From NCBI RefSeq assembly GCF_017968885.1, contig NZ_CP072913.1:2774001-2838000 (forward strand): a DNA stretch of 64,000 nt. Direction: 5' to 3'. Shown here piece by piece: positions 35,993 through 43,504 of this stretch (position 1 is the first letter of the stretch; each line of letters opens with the position of its first letter). The position numbers were made by a program, and so were the translations under genes. The notes below the pieces were generated by a model. It was not told the DNA's origin. It searched no databases and saw only the letters and a program-made list of their open reading frames with translations. Source of the stretch: Pseudomonas sp. Tri1. GTDB taxonomy: Bacteria; Pseudomonadota; Gammaproteobacteria; Pseudomonadales; Pseudomonadaceae.

Positions 35993-37072
35993 TTAGGCGA
36001 CCACTTGATCGGTCAGAGCCGCTGCGATTTCGCTGACCGTGCTGCGAGCCGTGCGGGTTACGCCGATCAACGTGGCGGAAGCCGAACCGGTCCACTCGCC
36101 ATAACCGACCAGCCATAACCTGGGTTCTTGAGTCGAGCGCGTGCCTTCGACCTCGACACGGCCCTCGCTGTTGACCACGCCCAGGGCGTCCAGATGCTGC
36201 AGGGCGGGGCGAAAACCGGTGCACCAGATCACCACGTCCACCGCAGACTCTGAACCATCGGCCCAAATCACGCCATTGCGAGTAAACCGTTGGAAAGGTC
36301 GGACAGATTTGAGCGCATGGCGCGCTCGCGCATCGACAACGGGGGGCACCATGACAATGTCGCCCAGCCCGCCCACGGGCTGCTCGATGACGCGGCCCTG
36401 CTGTTGGGCTTTCCAGCGCTCGGTGGCGCGCTCGAACAACACGCGCCCATCCACTTCGTCGGGCAAGAACAAAGGTTCTACGGGCGTCACCCAGGTGGTC
36501 TGGGCGACTTTGGAAACCTCAGCCAGAATCTGCGCCCCTGAATTGCCGCCTCCCACCACCAACACGCGCTTACCCGCGAACGGCTGCGCCTGGACATAGT
36601 TCGCGGAGTGCAACTGTTGGCCGGCGAATGTCTCGGCATCCGGGTAGTAAGGAATGTAAGGATTGCTCCAAGTGCCCGTGGCACTGACCACGGCCTTGGC
36701 ATCCCAATGCCGACCGTCAGCCCATACGCGCAAGCCGGTGTCTGTTCGCTCCACCCGATTGACCCGTACCGGACGCACCACCGCAAACTGATAGCGTTGT
36801 TCATACTGCTTGAGGTAGTCGATCACGTGGTCGCGCGATGGGTAGCCGGCTTGCGTGGGGGGCATCATCCAGCCTGGGATCGAACTCCACGTGGCCGGGG
36901 AGAACAGGCGCAACGAGTCCCAGCCATGCCGCCATGCGCCTCCGGGCTCTTGCTCGGCGTCGAGGATGACAAACGTCAGTTGCGTGCGGCGCAGGAAATA
37001 GGCCACCGCCAAGGCAGATTGACCCCCACCGATAATGACAACGTCAAAGGCGCTGGAGGGCGAGTCAGTCAT
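35993..37072 (-). CDS. ArsO-like FAD/NAD(P)-dependent monooxygenase
   Basis: A 359-residue flavoprotein with two Rossmann motifs, [10 protein letters not shown] (FAD, near residue 16) and [10 protein letters not shown] (NADPH, near residue 173), and a CTGFRPAL motif close to the C-terminus. It resembles ArsO and other flavin-containing monooxygenases that insert oxygen at sulfur or arsenic, or bind disulfides. In this context a sulfur substrate is plausible, although the sequence cannot prove it. It follows DUF2892 by 65 bases and precedes the ArsP-like permease by 27. Confidence 0.85.
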   Translation of the reverse strand: MTDSPSSAFDVVIIGGGQSALAVAYFLRRTQLTFVILDAEQEPGGAWRHGWDSLRLFSPATWSSIPGWMMPPTQAGYPSRDHVIDYLKQYEQRYQFAVVRPVRVNRVERTDTGLRVWADGRHWDAKAVVSATGTWSNPYIPYYPDAETFAGQQLHSANYVQAQPFAGKRVLVVGGGNSGAQILAEVSKVAQTTWVTPVEPLFLPDEVDGRVLFERATERWKAQQQGRVIEQPVGGLGDIVMVPPVVDARARHALKSVRPFQRFTRNGVIWADGSESAVDVVIWCTGFRPALQHLDALGVVNSEGRVEVEGTRSTQEPRLWLVGYGEWTGSASATLIGVTRTARSTVSEIAAALTDQVVA

Positions 37073-37137
37073 GACGGCGAACCTTCAAGGGCATGGATGG
37101 AATGGCTCCAATGGCGGCAGTGGTTCCTGCCACCGTC

Positions 37138-37326
37138 TCAGTAACGCTTGCACGTTTTGATGCCCAATAACGTATAGATCGGGCAGAAGCGGAAAATGCC
37201 GGTAGCCAGTGGCACCAGGCCGATCCAGCCCCACAAACCGATCACACCGGTCAGGCTCAGGGCTATGAGAACAAGCCCAATGACTATGCGCAGGCTACGG
37301 TCAATGGTTCCGATATTGGCTTTCAT
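37138..37326 (-). CDS. DUF2892 small membrane protein
   Basis: A 62-residue protein with two hydrophobic helices (RIVIGLVLIALSLTGVIG and WGWIGLVPLATGIFRFCP) and two cysteines near the end (CPIY and KTCKR). This is the DUF2892 family, also seen as the C-terminal membrane part of YgaP-type rhodaneses. Such proteins recur in sulfide-detoxification operons. It lies 13 bases after the YeeE/YedE half gene. Confidence 0.87.
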   Translation of the reverse strand: MKANIGTIDRSLRIVIGLVLIALSLTGVIGLWGWIGLVPLATGIFRFCPIYTLLGIKTCKRY

Positions 37327-37339
37327 GCTGATCTCCCGA

Positions 37340-37759
37340 TCAATGGGGGCGCCGAGTTTCCAGCGCTGTGAACAACCACATGCCCGCCAGCATGGCCAGC
37401 ATGAACACGATGATTTGCCAGTGTCCGGTCAGCAGGATGGCTACGGCAGGGCCAGGACAGATACCGGCTATGCCCCAGCCGATGCCGAACACCAGGCTGC
37501 CGCCGATCAGGCGCGGGTCCAGCTCACGCTTGACCGGTAATTGCATAGGGCTTCCCAGCACTGAACGCGATTGCCGGCGTGCCCAGGTAAGCGGGCCGAT
37601 GGCAATGCCAATCGCACCGATCATCACCAACGCCAGGGAAGGGTCCCAGGCACCGGCCAAATCCAGAAAGGCCAGCACTTTCCCCGGGTTGGCCATGCCT
37701 GCCAGGAGCAGACCGAGGCCAAAGAGCAGGCCGGCGATGAATGCAGTCAGTTTGAGCAT
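37340..37759 (-). CDS. YeeE/YedE family half-transporter (second half)
   Basis: A 139-residue membrane protein with about four hydrophobic helices and the conserved cysteine in the GICPGPA motif. With the upstream gene it forms a split YeeE/YedE transporter, like PmpAB of the BigR operon, which is linked to sulfur-compound movement. The ATG at 37759 follows the stop of the preceding gene by two bases, indicating coupled translation. The frame is open upstream but overlaps that gene. Confidence 0.87.
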   Translation of the reverse strand: MLKLTAFIAGLLFGLGLLLAGMANPGKVLAFLDLAGAWDPSLALVMIGAIGIAIGPLTWARRQSRSVLGSPMQLPVKRELDPRLIGGSLVFGIGWGIAGICPGPAVAILLTGHWQIIVFMLAMLAGMWLFTALETRRPH

Positions 37760-37761
37760 GT

Positions 37762-38196
37762 TCAAACCCCCATCACATGACGCAGGACAAAGACTGTCGC
37801 GAAACCGCTGAACATGAAGCATGCCGTGGCGATCATCGAGCGCGGCGACAGGCGCGATAGGCCGCACACGCCATGGCCACTGGTGCAACCCGAGCCATAA
37901 CGGGTGCCGATACCCACCAACAGGCCGGCGACGACCAGCCCGAGCCAGCCGCTGTGGAACTCAATCGGCGGCAAGGTGGCAAACAGTCCCCATAAGAGCG
38001 GTGCGACCAGCAGGCCCAGAAGGAACAGCGCTTTCTCGCCCACGCCTTCGCCGCCGCGCTGCAAAAGGCTGCCGATCAGCCCACTGATGCCAGCGATACG
38101 CCCATTGGCGACGACGAACAGGCTGGCCGCCAGGCCGATCAACATGCCGCCGGCGAGGGATGACCAAGGTGTGAAGTTGAGCCAGTCAACATTCAT
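37762..38196 (-). CDS. YeeE/YedE family half-transporter (first half)
   Basis: A 144-residue membrane protein with the family motif [17 protein letters not shown], which includes the cysteines used for thiosulfate handling in YeeE. The start ATG at 38196 has GGAG eight bases upstream; an upstream ATG would only add six residues. It is 43 bases after the TauE/SafE gene. With the following gene it should form one functional transporter, for thiosulfate or another sulfur species. Confidence 0.88.
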   Translation of the reverse strand: MNVDWLNFTPWSSLAGGMLIGLAASLFVVANGRIAGISGLIGSLLQRGGEGVGEKALFLLGLLVAPLLWGLFATLPPIEFHSGWLGLVVAGLLVGIGTRYGSGCTSGHGVCGLSRLSPRSMIATACFMFSGFATVFVLRHVMGV

Positions 38197-38239
38197 GAGG
38201 GTTCTCCGGTACACAATCGTTGATATTCCACTACAGGGG

Positions 38240-39043
38240 TCAACCCAGGGCTTTTACCAGCAGGGCCACTGCCACCAGCGTAGAAACCAGGGCAAAGCCT
38301 TTCTGTAAGTAGGGTTCCGGCAGCCTGGCTGCGATCAGACGCCCGCCAAGCATGCCGCTGAGTGCGCCAATGGAAAATGGCACGGCTACCGCCCATTGCA
38401 AGTGACCGGCCGCCGAACTCGCCACAACCCCCGACATGGAAACCAGTGCAATCACCGTCAGCGAAGTGGCGAGCACCGACTGCGTGGTCAAATTGGTGTA
38501 GCGCTGGAGCGCCGGGACCATGACGAAACCACCGCCGACCCCGAGCAAGCCGGAAAGCACCCCTGCGACCACGCCTGAAAAGGTGAGCGCCCAGGCACAT
38601 GGGCCGGTCCAGTTCAGCTTGCCGCGGTGCTCATCCAGGACACAGGGCGGTGGCTTGCCCCTGCCAGATGCCTTTACCCCCGCGCGCGCAGGCCGTGACT
38701 TTTGAAAGGCCCGCCAAGCCACGTACATCAGCAAAAGGGCAAACATGATCGTCAAGGGCGCGTTGGGAGTACGTTGAGCCAACCACAGGCCGACGGGGGA
38801 GCAGACGATCCCCGCCCCAGCGGTCAGGAGTGCGGCCTTATAGCGTACGATACCGTTCCTGAGCCCCATCATGGCGCCCAGGCTGGCGGCTAAGCCCACG
38901 GCGAGTAAACCAATAGGCCCGGCTTCGGCCATGCTCAAACCCACGCCAAACACCAGGAACGGGACCGCGAGTATGCCTCCGCCCGCGCCGGTCAGCGCCA
39001 GAATCACGCCCACGGTGAAGCCCAGTAGCAAGACGCTCATCAT
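38240..39043 (-). CDS. TauE/SafE family sulfite exporter
   Basis: A 267-residue membrane protein with about eight helices and the family repeats LGFTVGVILALTGAGGGIL and GVLSGLLGVGGGFVMVPAL. TauE/SafE proteins export sulfite, which is the product of persulfide oxidation, so its place behind the dioxygenase and SQR makes sense. The start ATG at 39043 lies five bases after AGGAGA. A much longer in-frame reading to 39196 runs antisense-free over the SQR gene and is rejected. Confidence 0.9.
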   Translation of the reverse strand: MMSVLLLGFTVGVILALTGAGGGILAVPFLVFGVGLSMAEAGPIGLLAVGLAASLGAMMGLRNGIVRYKAALLTAGAGIVCSPVGLWLAQRTPNAPLTIMFALLLMYVAWRAFQKSRPARAGVKASGRGKPPPCVLDEHRGKLNWTGPCAWALTFSGVVAGVLSGLLGVGGGFVMVPALQRYTNLTTQSVLATSLTVIALVSMSGVVASSAAGHLQWAVAVPFSIGALSGMLGGRLIAARLPEPYLQKGFALVSTLVAVALLVKALG

Positions 39044-39071
39044 CTGGTTCTCCTGGCGTTCAAGTCCGTTT

Positions 39072-40742
39072 TCATAAGTCCGCCAGCTCGGGTTTTGCCA
39101 GCCACTCATGGCCCTTGAGCATTCCCCTCCAATACAGGGGCGGCAGAATCCGCTCTTTGAGCAGCCACGCCAGCCGCGAGGGGCGGGTTCCGTCAATCAG
39201 CCAGGACGGGAAACTGGGGGCCACCTTACCGCCGTAGGTGAATTCTGCGAGGACGATCTTGCCCCGTTCCACCGTCAGCGGGCAGGAACCGTAGCCGTCG
39301 TATTGGGCACAACCCTCGGCCTTGCCCATCGCCGCCAGAACGTTATGGGCGACCACGGGGGCCTGCTTGCGTGCCGCTGCCGCCGTTTTGGCGTTGCTGG
39401 TATTGGCCGCGTCTCCCAGCGCGTGGATATTGGCCCAGCCTTTGTGGCGCAGGGTTGCGGGATCGACGTCAAGCCATCCTGCCGCATCCGCGAGGGGGCT
39501 GACACGAATGAAGTCCGGCGCAACCTGTGGTGGCACGACATGAAGCAGGTCGAAGTCGCGGGTGACACTGTGGGTGCTGCCGTCAGGCCTGACGCAACTG
39601 AAGGTGGCCGTGCGCTCGGGGCCATTGACGCTTGTCAGGGTGTCACCGAAATTCAAGTCGATGCCGTAGGCGTGGATGTACTTCATTAGCGCGGGCACGT
39701 AGTCGGGAACACCGAACAGCACCGTCGCGGCACTGCAGAAATCGATCTCGATATCCCCCAGCACGCCTTCGCGCCGCCAATGATCGGCAGACAAGTACAT
39801 GGCTTTTTGCGGCGCTCCCGCACACTTGATCGGCATGGGCGGTTGTGTGAACACGGCTTGTCCACCGCGCAGTTGTCGCACCAGTTCCCAGGTATAGGGC
39901 GCCAGGTGGTACAGGTAGTTGGACGTCACTCCGTTTCGCCCCAGGGTGTCCGACAACCCTTCAATGGCGTGCCAGTTGAGTTTGAGGCCAGGGCACACGA
40001 TCAGTTGCTCGTAGCGGACGACTCTGCAGCCGTCGAGAATGACGGCGTTTCGATCCGGTTCGAAAGCCGCTACCGCAGACTTGATCCAGTGCACGCCGCG
40101 GGGAATGGTCGCGCCCATCGTGTGGGCTGTTTGGGAGGCTTCGAAGACCCCGCCGCCGACCAGCGTCCAGCCAGGCTGGTAGTAGTGCACATCCGCCGGA
40201 TCGATGATGGCAATGTCGAGTCCTGGTTCGCGGGCCAATAAACTCGATGCCGTCGCGATGCCTGCGGCGCCGCCACCGATAATCACCACGGCGTGTTCGG
40301 CCTCGGCCACTTCGACAGGTGTGCGGCCTTTATTGGCAATGCGACGAATGACGCCTTTCATGTCGAACCCGGCTTTTTTGGCGGTTTCGACGATCTGTGG
40401 CAAAGGCTGGTGCTCGGCTTGCGACAATGCCCACATCGTTGTCGAGCGCATGCCGGAACGGCAATAGGCCAATATCGGTTTTGGCACGGATTCAAGCAAC
40501 TTGCCGAACGCTACGCCTTGTTCGTCCGTGACCTTGCCGGACTCGGCGGGCAGATAGTGGGCTTCAATACCTATCGCTTGGGCCACACGTTTGATCTCGG
40601 CAAACAACGGCTGATCGCTGCCTTCACCGTCCGGGCGGTTACAAATGATGGCGCGAAAGCCGGCATTTTTGAGTTCATTCAACTGATTGGGAAAAATCTG
40701 CTCTGAAACCGATAAGCCGGGCGCAAGGTGGCGGATGTCCAT
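39072..40742 (-). CDS. DUF442 (tyrosine phosphatase-like) fused to sulfide:quinone oxidoreductase
   Basis: A 556-residue fusion. Residues 1-110 form the DUF442/Blh domain with the CX5R loop YCRSGMRS (Cys94), a rhodanese- or phosphatase-like active site. From residue 150 on, a type II sulfide:quinone oxidoreductase follows: FAD motif GGGAAGIATASS, and PIKCAGAPQKAMYLS, whose Cys matches one catalytic Cys of human SQOR. The GDC motif of the human enzyme (second Cys) reads GDAANTSNAKTAAA here. It should oxidise sulfide to persulfide and pass electrons to quinone. A GGAG site fixes the ATG at 40742. It is 37 bases behind the dioxygenase gene. Confidence 0.88.
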   Translation of the reverse strand: MDIRHLAPGLSVSEQIFPNQLNELKNAGFRAIICNRPDGEGSDQPLFAEIKRVAQAIGIEAHYLPAESGKVTDEQGVAFGKLLESVPKPILAYCRSGMRSTTMWALSQAEHQPLPQIVETAKKAGFDMKGVIRRIANKGRTPVEVAEAEHAVVIIGGGAAGIATASSLLAREPGLDIAIIDPADVHYYQPGWTLVGGGVFEASQTAHTMGATIPRGVHWIKSAVAAFEPDRNAVILDGCRVVRYEQLIVCPGLKLNWHAIEGLSDTLGRNGVTSNYLYHLAPYTWELVRQLRGGQAVFTQPPMPIKCAGAPQKAMYLSADHWRREGVLGDIEIDFCSAATVLFGVPDYVPALMKYIHAYGIDLNFGDTLTSVNGPERTATFSCVRPDGSTHSVTRDFDLLHVVPPQVAPDFIRVSPLADAAGWLDVDPATLRHKGWANIHALGDAANTSNAKTAAAARKQAPVVAHNVLAAMGKAEGCAQYDGYGSCPLTVERGKIVLAEFTYGGKVAPSFPSWLIDGTRPSRLAWLLKERILPPLYWRGMLKGHEWLAKPELADL

Positions 40743-40779
40743 ACTGTCTCCGATCGGGAAGTTTTTCTTATAGAGGGCG

Positions 40780-41658
40780 TCAGAGCATGTTGAGCGGGAT
40801 CTTGAGATAGCGCGTGCCGTTGGATTCGGGCTCGGGAAAGTGGCCGGCGCGCATGTTGACTTGCACCGAGGGCAGAATCAGTGTCGGCATGTCCATCGAT
40901 GCGTCACGCTTGGTGCGCATCGCGACAAAGGCTTGCTCACTGATGCCGTTACGCACGTGGACATTGTCGGCGCGTTGTTCGGCCACCGTGCTGGCAAACT
41001 GCACCTCGCGGCCACCGGGCTGGTAATCGTGGCAGGTGTAGAGCACGGTGTTGGCCGGCAGGCTCAATACCTTGTTGATGGATTGAAACAACGCGCGGGC
41101 GTCCCCACCCGGGAAATCGCATCGCGCGGTACCGTAGTCGGGCATGAACAAGGTGTCACCGATGAATGCAGCCGTTTCCAGGCCGTCGCTGATGACGTAC
41201 GTCATGCAGGCCGGGGTATGGCCCGGTGTATGCAGCGCGCGGCATTGCAGTGCGCCGATCATGAAAGGTTCGTCGTCGACAAACAGGTGATCGAACTGGC
41301 TGCCATCGCGGGCCATCTCTGCACCGATATTGAACAGGCTGCCAAAGACTTCCTGCACAGCGGCAATGTGGCTGCCGATACCGATTTTGCCGCCGAGCTT
41401 TTCCTTCAAGTACGGTGCGGCGGTGAGGTGGTCGGCATGGACGTGGGTTTCGAGAATCCATTGGACCGTCGCGTTCAACGCGGCCACCCGGGCCATCAAC
41501 TTGTCGGCAGAGGACGTCGTGGTACGACCCGACTTTGGGTCGTAATCCAGGACACTGTCGACCAGGGCGCAATAACCGGTCGATTCATCCAGCACAAGAT
41601 AACTGACAGTGTGGGTCTCAGGATCGAAGAACCCTTCGACGTGCAATTTTACGGTCAT
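40780..41658 (-). CDS. MBL-fold persulfide dioxygenase (Blh/ETHE1-like)
   Basis: A 292-residue metallo-beta-lactamase-fold protein with the metal motif THVHADHL (His72, His74, Asp76, His77), HTPGHTPAC and GDTLFMPDYGTARCDFPGGDA. This combination is characteristic of the persulfide dioxygenase half of Blh proteins, which turn glutathione persulfide into sulfite. The ATG at 41658 has GGAGG eight bases upstream. It is the first gene after the sigma-54 promoter at 41702-41717 and leads the operon. Confidence 0.9.
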   Translation of the reverse strand: MTVKLHVEGFFDPETHTVSYLVLDESTGYCALVDSVLDYDPKSGRTTTSSADKLMARVAALNATVQWILETHVHADHLTAAPYLKEKLGGKIGIGSHIAAVQEVFGSLFNIGAEMARDGSQFDHLFVDDEPFMIGALQCRALHTPGHTPACMTYVISDGLETAAFIGDTLFMPDYGTARCDFPGGDARALFQSINKVLSLPANTVLYTCHDYQPGGREVQFASTVAEQRADNVHVRNGISEQAFVAMRTKRDASMDMPTLILPSVQVNMRAGHFPEPESNGTRYLKIPLNML

Positions 41659-41701
41659 GACCTGCCTCCTCTGGGACTCTAGCCGCTCAGAGAATACACA
41701 G

Positions 41702-41717
41702 AGCAATAAGTCTGCCA
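41702..41717 (-). promoter_or_regulatory. Sigma-54 (-24/-12) promoter of the sulfur operon
   Basis: Read on the minus strand, TGGCAG-N5-TTGCT matches the TGGCAC-N5-TTGCA consensus with the GG and GC dinucleotides 11 bases apart (second G of GG to G of GC), as required. It lies 44 bases upstream of the dioxygenase ATG and opposite the sigma-54 activator gene. Confidence 0.85.
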
Positions 41718-41813
41718 TGCCAGGATCAAATTTTTGTTTGTGCTCAACTTATTGATTTTATTGGTTTTCAATTGAATTTTTGGCGATGTGTTTACCCGGG
41801 TTGATACCAGGTT

Positions 41814-41847
41814 ACTGCCACTGGCAGTTTTTATTGGCATAGTGGCA
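41814..41847. promoter_or_regulatory. Candidate FisR activator sites (TGCCA/TGGCA repeats)
   Basis: A perfect 15-bp palindrome ACTGCCA-C-TGGCAGT (41814-41828) is followed by further TGGCA copies at 41835-41839 and 41843-41847. They are about 95-145 bases upstream of the sigma-54 promoter, the normal distance for enhancer sites bound by an activator of this class, and also close to the activator's own start at 41885. Confidence 0.62.
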
Positions 41848-41884
41848 GTGTCAATTTTAGCCAGGACAATGCACCGGAGCCGCG

Positions 41885-43204
41885 ATGACCAACATTCTGC
41901 CGCCCATCCAAGAACACCTTCCGCATCCGGACCAGGTGCAGTCCCTGGTCTCGTTTCTCGAGCACGAACCACATCCGATGATCGTGCTTGATCCCGATTA
42001 CAACATCCTGGCAGCGAACACGGCTTACCTGCGTCAGTTCGGCAGTGCCGACAAATCGTTTATCGGCCATAAGTGCTATCGGATCTCCCATCACTACGAC
42101 GTCCCTTGCGACCAGGCCGGAGAGCATTGTCCGATGAAAAAGGCCAGGGAAATGCGTGGCCCGGATCGGGTCTTGCACATCCACCACACCCCCCGTGGGC
42201 CTGAGCACGTTGATGTGGAGCTGCGCCCGATCCTGGATGAGCACGGCGACATCACCGCTTACGTGGAACGTTTGACCCTGGTGCGCAGCGCGTCAGCCAG
42301 GCCTAGCAATGAGGGCTTGGTGGGCCATTCACCGGCCTTCAACCAGGCACTGTCGCAACTGCAGCGCGTCGCGCCATCGATGTTGCCGGTGTTGTTGCTG
42401 GGCGAGTCCGGCACAGGCAAGGAACTGTTCGCCAGGGCTGTTCATGAAACCAGTGACCGCGCCACCGGACCCTTTGTGGTGGTCGATTGCTCCGGGTTGA
42501 CCGAAACGTTGTTCGAGAGCGAGCTGTTCGGCCATGAAAAAGGCGCGTTCACCGGCGCCACAATGCGCAAGCCGGGTCTGGTTGAAACGGCCCAGGGCGG
42601 TACGTTGTTTCTCGATGAGATCGGTGATGTTCCGCTGACCATGCAGGTGAAACTGCTGCGGTTGATTGAATCTGGAACCTATCGCCGTGTTGGCAGTGTC
42701 GAGACCCAGCATGCCAACTTCAGGTTGGTGGCGGCGACTCACAAACCGTTAGAGAAAATGGTGGAAAGTGGTGAGTTCAGGCAGGACCTGTACTACCGCA
42801 TCAGTGTGTTTCCCATTCACTTACCCCCCTTGCGTAACCGGGTGGAAGACATCGGCTTGCTGGTGAACTCGTTTCTGCAACGTGCCGGTAGAGGCAAACG
42901 CCGGCTGACTATCGATTCCGCTGCCTTGAAGCAGCTGCAGCAGTTTTCCTGGCCGGGCAATATCCGTGAGCTGCGTAATGTCCTGGAAAGGGCCAGCCTG
43001 TTCGCCGATGACGGCGTGATTCACTCGGTGCAATTGCCCCAGGCCGCTGCGGTGCCTACCCCATCGGCTACGCCAGTGCTCGACAGCAGGACATTGGCGC
43101 AGGTGCTGGCAACTTTTAAAGGCACTCGCAGCGAACTGGCTGAACACTTGGGTGTGAGTGAACGCACGTTGTACCGCCGACTGAAAGAACAGGGTTTGTC
43201 CTGA
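41885..43204 (+). CDS. fisR: Sigma-54-dependent activator, FisR-like sulfane-sulfur sensor
   Basis: A 439-residue activator. The N-terminal PAS-like sensor (residues 20-130) has cysteines at 64, 75 and 82, spaced 11 and 7 residues, the same spacing as Cys53, Cys64 and Cys71 that sense polysulfide in FisR of Cupriavidus. The AAA+ domain follows with Walker A GESGTGKE, the sigma-54 contact loop KGAFTGAT and Walker [10 protein letters not shown]; a Fis-type helix-turn-helix ends the protein ([19 protein letters not shown]). It is divergent from the persulfide dioxygenase operon and should switch it on when sulfane sulfur accumulates. The start ATG has CGGAG five bases upstream. Confidence 0.9.
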   Translation: MTNILPPIQEHLPHPDQVQSLVSFLEHEPHPMIVLDPDYNILAANTAYLRQFGSADKSFIGHKCYRISHHYDVPCDQAGEHCPMKKAREMRGPDRVLHIHHTPRGPEHVDVELRPILDEHGDITAYVERLTLVRSASARPSNEGLVGHSPAFNQALSQLQRVAPSMLPVLLLGESGTGKELFARAVHETSDRATGPFVVVDCSGLTETLFESELFGHEKGAFTGATMRKPGLVETAQGGTLFLDEIGDVPLTMQVKLLRLIESGTYRRVGSVETQHANFRLVAATHKPLEKMVESGEFRQDLYYRISVFPIHLPPLRNRVEDIGLLVNSFLQRAGRGKRRLTIDSAALKQLQQFSWPGNIRELRNVLERASLFADDGVIHSVQLPQAAAVPTPSATPVLDSRTLAQVLATFKGTRSELAEHLGVSERTLYRRLKEQGLS

Positions 43205-43230
43205 AGGCCGTCAGCCCCGACTGCCATTGA

Positions 43231-43251
43231 CTGCCACCTGGCAGGACTTTT
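43231..43251 (+). terminator. Rho-independent terminator of the fisR-like gene
   Basis: Stem CTGCC/GGCAG with an ACCT loop is followed by GAC and a T6 run, 27 bases after the stop codon. The same stem, TGCCA-CC-TGGCA, resembles the candidate activator site, but the T-run favours a terminator. Confidence 0.6.
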
Positions 43252-43304
43252 TTCCTTTCCGAGTACCCGGGGCGAGCCTTGAGTGACAGTGACGAGGCAC
43301 CGCT

Positions 43305-43454
43305 ATGACATCACCACTCTCCACAGCCCATCCATCGTCACGTATTCATGTGCTGAGTTTGATTATTGCGGTGAGCATCATGTTGGCCTGCACACTTTAC
43401 CCTCCCATGATGGCCACCCCTGCGGGGAAAGCTGATCACGCGCAGGCTGGTTAA
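43305..43454 (+). CDS. Possible small membrane peptide (49 residues)
   Basis: A 49-codon frame (MTSPLSTAHPSSRIHVLSLI...) has one hydrophobic segment at about residues 15-31 and a polar tail rich in Met, Pro and His. GAGG lies seven bases before the ATG. No homologue is recognised and the neighbours are on different transcription units (fisR-like upstream, ATPase convergent). It could be a real small membrane protein or a chance frame. Confidence 0.38.
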   Translation: MTSPLSTAHPSSRIHVLSLIIAVSIMLACTLYPPMMATPAGKADHAQAG

Positions 43455-43504
43455 AGTACTCGCGTTAAGCGCTGATGTACCAACGTCGGGGGCTTTGTGC
43501 CGGC

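Noticed and set aside
37095..37130. Possible second sigma-54 promoter (TGGCAG...CTGC, minus strand) before the ArsO-like gene
   Set aside because: The GG to GC distance is one base too long and the -12 element is poor; a small hairpin explains the symmetry.
43232..43243. TGCCA-CC-TGGCA as a further activator site
   Set aside because: It is part of a stem followed by six T just after the fisR-like stop, so a terminator explains it better; its spacing also differs from the perfect site.
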